Part shown: one piece after another, positions 61,464-64,000 of the stretch | Position numbering within the stretch: the stretch's first letter is position 1 | How the letters are laid out: each line of letters begins with the position of its first letter | NCBI RefSeq assembly: GCF_900188035.1 | Contig: NZ_FZNN01000012.1 | Location: 62,001 to 126,000 of the forward strand | Source of the DNA: Puniceibacterium sediminis | GTDB taxonomy: Bacteria > Pseudomonadota > Alphaproteobacteria > Rhodobacterales > Rhodobacteraceae | Direction of reading: 5' to 3' | Length of the DNA: 64,000 bases | Notes under the pieces: model-generated | Told to the model about the DNA's origin: nothing | Database searches by the model: none | What the model saw: the letters and a program-made list of their open reading frames with translations, nothing else | Position numbers and translations under genes: made by a program

Positions 61464-63170
61464 ATGAAAATGAAAACCCTTTTGCTGGGGGCCGCGGCGT
61501 GTTTTGCCATGGCGCCCGCAGCGATGGCCGAACGCGGAGAAGACGGCAACGTCAACATCATCTATTGGCAAGCACCGTCGATCATGAACCCGTTCCTTTC
61601 GGGCGGCACCAAGGATATCGAGGCGGCCAGCCTCGTGATCGAACCGCTGGGTCGCTATGACCCGACCGGCGCTCTCGTGCCCTTCCTCGCCGAGGAAATT
61701 CCGACAGTCGAAAATGGCGGCGTGTCCGAAGACCTGACTTCGATCACATGGAAGATCAAAGCTGGCCTCAAGTGGTCTGACGGCACAGACTTTACCGCCG
61801 AGGACGTCAAATTCACTGGCGACTACTGCATGAACCCCGAAGGCGGCTGCGCGCAGCTGGCCAAGTTCACGGGCGTTGAAGTGATCGAAGTGATTGATCC
61901 GCTCACCGTCAAGGTTACTTTCGGCGCGCCCACGCCGAACCCCTATGGCCCCTTCATGGGCGGCCAATCGCCGATCCTGCAAAAGGCTCAGTTCGAAAAC
62001 TGCACCGGTGCCGCAGCATCGACCTGCACGGACCAGAACTTTGCGCCCATCGGCACGGGCCCGTTCGTGGTGAAAGATTTCCGTCCCAACGACGTGATCT
62101 CGCTCGAAGCGAACCCCAACTATCGTGACCCAGCCAAACCTGCCTTTGCCACGGTCAACTTCAAAGGCGGCGGCGATGCTAATGCTGCTGGCCGTGCAGT
62201 GATGGAAACGGGCGAATTCGACTACGCCTGGAACCTGCAGCTGGCGCCCGACGTGCTGGCGCAGATGGCCAAAGGCGGCAAGGGCGTAGCTGTTGCAGCA
62301 TTCGGCACACTGGTCGAGCGGATCGAGATGAACATGACCGATCCGTCGCCCGAGCTGCCCGAGGGCGAGCGGGCAACCGTTGCACACCCGCACCCGATCC
62401 TGTCCGATTTCAACGTACGCAAGGCGCTATCGATGGCGATCGATCGTGAACTGCTTGTCGAAATCGGCTATGGTCAGGCCGGCCGTGCGACCTGCAACCT
62501 GGTCCCTGCTCCTGATCTTTATGCTTCGGAGTCCAACACCGACTGTCTGGTTCAGGATATCGACGGCGCCAAGGCTCTGCTGGAAGGCGCCGGCTGGACC
62601 GACACCGACGGTGACGGCATCCGCGACAAGGATGGCATGAAGCTCTCGCTGCTTTATCAGTCCTCGACCAACGCTGTCCGTCAGGATTTTCAGGCACTGA
62701 TCAAGGATTGGTGGAGCCAGATCGGGGTTGAAACCGAACTGCGTAACGTCGATTCGTCGGTCTTCTTCGGTGGTGATGCCGGTTCGCCCGACACCTTCCA
62801 GAAGTTCTATGCCGACGTGGAAATGTACGCCAACAACTTCGACGGCACCGATCCGCAGTCGTACCTGTCGATGTACCGCTGTGGCAACGAACCCAAGCCG
62901 TCTTCGCAGTGGCAGGGTGAGAACATCAACCGCTTCTGCAACGAAGAGTATGACGCCCTGCTGGACGAACTCGCCAAGACAGGCGAACTCGGCAAGCGTG
63001 GCGAAATTGCCAAGCGCCTGAACGACATCATCACCAAGGAAACGATGACCATCGTTCCGCTGGTTGATCGCGGTCGTGTCTCGGCACATTCCAACTCGCT
63101 CGGTGGTGTTGCGCTCAACACCTGGGATTCCGAGCTTTGGAACGTTGCCGACTGGTATCGTATCGACTAA
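61464..63170 (+). CDS. Peptide ABC transporter substrate-binding protein (SBP_bac_5)
   Basis: A 568-residue periplasmic binding protein. The signal peptide MKMKTLLLGAAACFAMAPAA is cleaved after AMA. The mature part has the cluster-5 features: YEPLGRYDPTG-like VIEPLGRYDPTGALVPFLAE, LTSITWKIKAGLKWSDGTDF, GTGPFVVKDFRPNDVISLEA and FNVRKALSMAIDRELLVEIG. An AGGGAG ribosome binding site precedes 61464. An imperfect hairpin lies between it and the permease, as is common where the binding protein is needed in excess. Confidence 0.93.
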   Translation: MKMKTLLLGAAACFAMAPAAMAERGEDGNVNIIYWQAPSIMNPFLSGGTKDIEAASLVIEPLGRYDPTGALVPFLAEEIPTVENGGVSEDLTSITWKIKAGLKWSDGTDFTAEDVKFTGDYCMNPEGGCAQLAKFTGVEVIEVIDPLTVKVTFGAPTPNPYGPFMGGQSPILQKAQFENCTGAAASTCTDQNFAPIGTGPFVVKDFRPNDVISLEANPNYRDPAKPAFATVNFKGGGDANAAGRAVMETGEFDYAWNLQLAPDVLAQMAKGGKGVAVAAFGTLVERIEMNMTDPSPELPEGERATVAHPHPILSDFNVRKALSMAIDRELLVEIGYGQAGRATCNLVPAPDLYASESNTDCLVQDIDGAKALLEGAGWTDTDGDGIRDKDGMKLSLLYQSSTNAVRQDFQALIKDWWSQIGVETELRNVDSSVFFGGDAGSPDTFQKFYADVEMYANNFDGTDPQSYLSMYRCGNEPKPSSQWQGENINRFCNEEYDALLDELAKTGELGKRGEIAKRLNDIITKETMTIVPLVDRGRVSAHSNSLGGVALNTWDSELWNVADWYRID

Positions 63171-63185
63171 AAAAACAGCACTTTG

Positions 63186-63213
63186 GACGCGGCGGGCCTT
63201 GCCCTGCCGCGTC
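63186..63213 (+). other. Hairpin between substrate-binding protein and permease genes
   Basis: GACGCGGC (63186-63193) pairs with GCCGCGTC (63206-63213); inside, GGGC pairs with GCCC around a CTT loop. No T-tract follows, so partial termination or 3'-end stabilisation of the binding-protein mRNA is likely. Confidence 0.6.
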
Positions 63214-63353
63214 TGCGCTGTCAACTGGGGCGCAATCAGCCTAGTCTGACAAATCCACGCGTCCGCGCCATGCGATCCGGACGCCCATAATAACGCCGCT
63301 CAAGCGCAGGAACTGATGCCCATACTCCCCAAACTCATGACCCGAGGCGCCGC

Positions 63354-64000
63354 ATGCTGACCTTTGCAATCCGACGACTGGCCCTCTCCGTCCCGACGCT
63401 TCTGTTCATCAGTTTCGCGATCTTCATGCTGCTGCAACTCGCCCCCGGCGATCCGATGTCGCAGGTCCCCCTGACCGTCCCGCCCGAGGTCAAGGAAAAG
63501 ATGCGCCAGGCCCTTGGTCTGGGTGAACCGCCTCTGATCCAGTACTGGAAATGGCTGGTCCAGATGTTCTGGATCGAACCGCAGGTTCTCTGGGACCACA
63601 TGTTCGGCACCTCGTTTGCCGAAGGTAAGCTGCGCGTCATCTCCTGGCAGACCCGGTCCCCGGTGATGGACATCGTGCTACAGCGTATTCCGCAGACGCT
63701 CTGGGTCGTTGGCCTGTCCTACGTGGTCGGCGTGCTGATCGCCCTGCCCATCGGCATCTATTCCGCCTACCGGCAGTATTCGGTTTTCGACCAGTCGGGC
63801 ACATTCATCACGATGATCGGCTTTTCGATCCCGCCGTTCTTCACCGGACCGCTGCTGATCGTGGTCTTTTCGGTGCAACTTGGCTGGTTCCCGTCGATCT
63901 ACGACACGACGCTTGTGGTCGACAGCTGGGCGAACTTCAAAATCCAGCTACAGCAGATGATCATGCCCGTGATGGTGCTGGCCCTGCAAACCACAGCACA
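63354..64000 (+). CDS. Peptide ABC transporter permease, DppB type (cut by window edge)
   Basis: The first 215 codons of an inner-membrane permease; the rest is beyond the right edge. It opens MLTFAIRRLALSVPTLLFIS, with the first transmembrane helix at residues 8-29 followed by LLQLAPGDPMSQ, the conserved periplasmic start of DppB. Further helices are visible around TLWVVGLSYVVGVLIALPIG and ITMIGFSIPPFFTGPLLIVV, before LQLGWFP-like VQLGWFPSIYD. It pairs with the substrate-binding protein upstream and the divergent double ATPase. Confidence 0.93.
   Translation, partial: MLTFAIRRLALSVPTLLFISFAIFMLLQLAPGDPMSQVPLTVPPEVKEKMRQALGLGEPPLIQYWKWLVQMFWIEPQVLWDHMFGTSFAEGKLRVISWQTRSPVMDIVLQRIPQTLWVVGLSYVVGVLIALPIGIYSAYRQYSVFDQSGTFITMIGFSIPPFFTGPLLIVVFSVQLGWFPSIYDTTLVVDSWANFKIQLQQMIMPVMVLALQTTA

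Noticed and set aside
1-64000. tRNA, rRNA, CRISPR array or insertion sequence
   Set aside because: No cloverleaf, rRNA sequence, regular spacer-repeat array or transposase was seen; the repeat arrays present are short operator-like or palindromic elements.

Overview
The window is a GC-rich chromosomal segment from an alphaproteobacterium of the family Rhodobacteraceae, most likely the marine Roseobacter group. The evidence is a complete Rhodobacter-type gene transfer agent (GTA) cluster, a lipoylated pyruvate dehydrogenase E1-beta, a plcP-btaA-btaB membrane-lipid operon, and compact families such as DUF2852 that are typical of this clade. I cannot name the genus. No rRNA, tRNA, CRISPR array, integrase or transposase was found.

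Layout. 1-10.4 kb: housekeeping genes (glnE cut by the left edge, a YbaK-type deacylase, DUF2852 and RDD membrane proteins, bpt, gph, glmU-glmS, a PPOX-fold protein, an AlkD-like glycosylase, a lipoprotein, moaA). 10.4-18.4 kb: a convergent intergenic stretch with five GTATGG boxes exactly 11 bp apart; anmK and tyrS separated by three 58-bp palindromic repeats; a 42-residue membrane microprotein; two cyclophilins; pgk; ftsB. 18.4-30 kb: a YhaN/YhaO-like SMC-type ATPase and nuclease pair, a GntR regulator with its own operator cluster, a flavin reductase, a 763-residue basic amino acid decarboxylase, a CHAP lipoprotein, and the operon plcP-btaA-btaB, which would convert phospholipid to diacylglycerol and then to betaine lipid. 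30-35.1 kb: pdhA-pdhB-orf-pdhC and cysE.

35.3-49.4 kb: a GTA structural operon on the minus strand that looks intact, in canonical order g1 (small terminase), g2 (large terminase), g3 (portal), g3.5, g4 (prohead protease), g5 (major capsid), g6-g10.1 (connector, tail tube and assembly), g11 (tape measure), g12-g15 (baseplate, cell-wall peptidase, host-specificity protein). It has no integrase, repressor, replication or lysis genes, so it is read as a domesticated particle-producing system and not a prophage. RNA-level signals stand out: a strong intrinsic terminator oriented into the operon just upstream of g1 and lying inside a 35-codon upstream ORF, a 14-bp GAAA-tetraloop hairpin directly after the capsid gene, and twin hairpins plus an AT-rich patch between g2 and g3.

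49.7-64 kb: a fumarylacetoacetase-family hydrolase, mltG-fabF, an uncharacterised glycosyltransferase-like protein, a DUF2934 protein, a three-gene operon (ArgE-like deacylase, FAD oxidoreductase, M20 amidohydrolase), an exported endonuclease/exonuclease/phosphatase-family protein, and a peptide ABC transporter split over two strands (fused ATPase on minus; substrate-binding protein and a permease cut by the right edge on plus). The hydrolase operon and the transporter together suggest uptake and breakdown of peptides or N-acylated amino acids.
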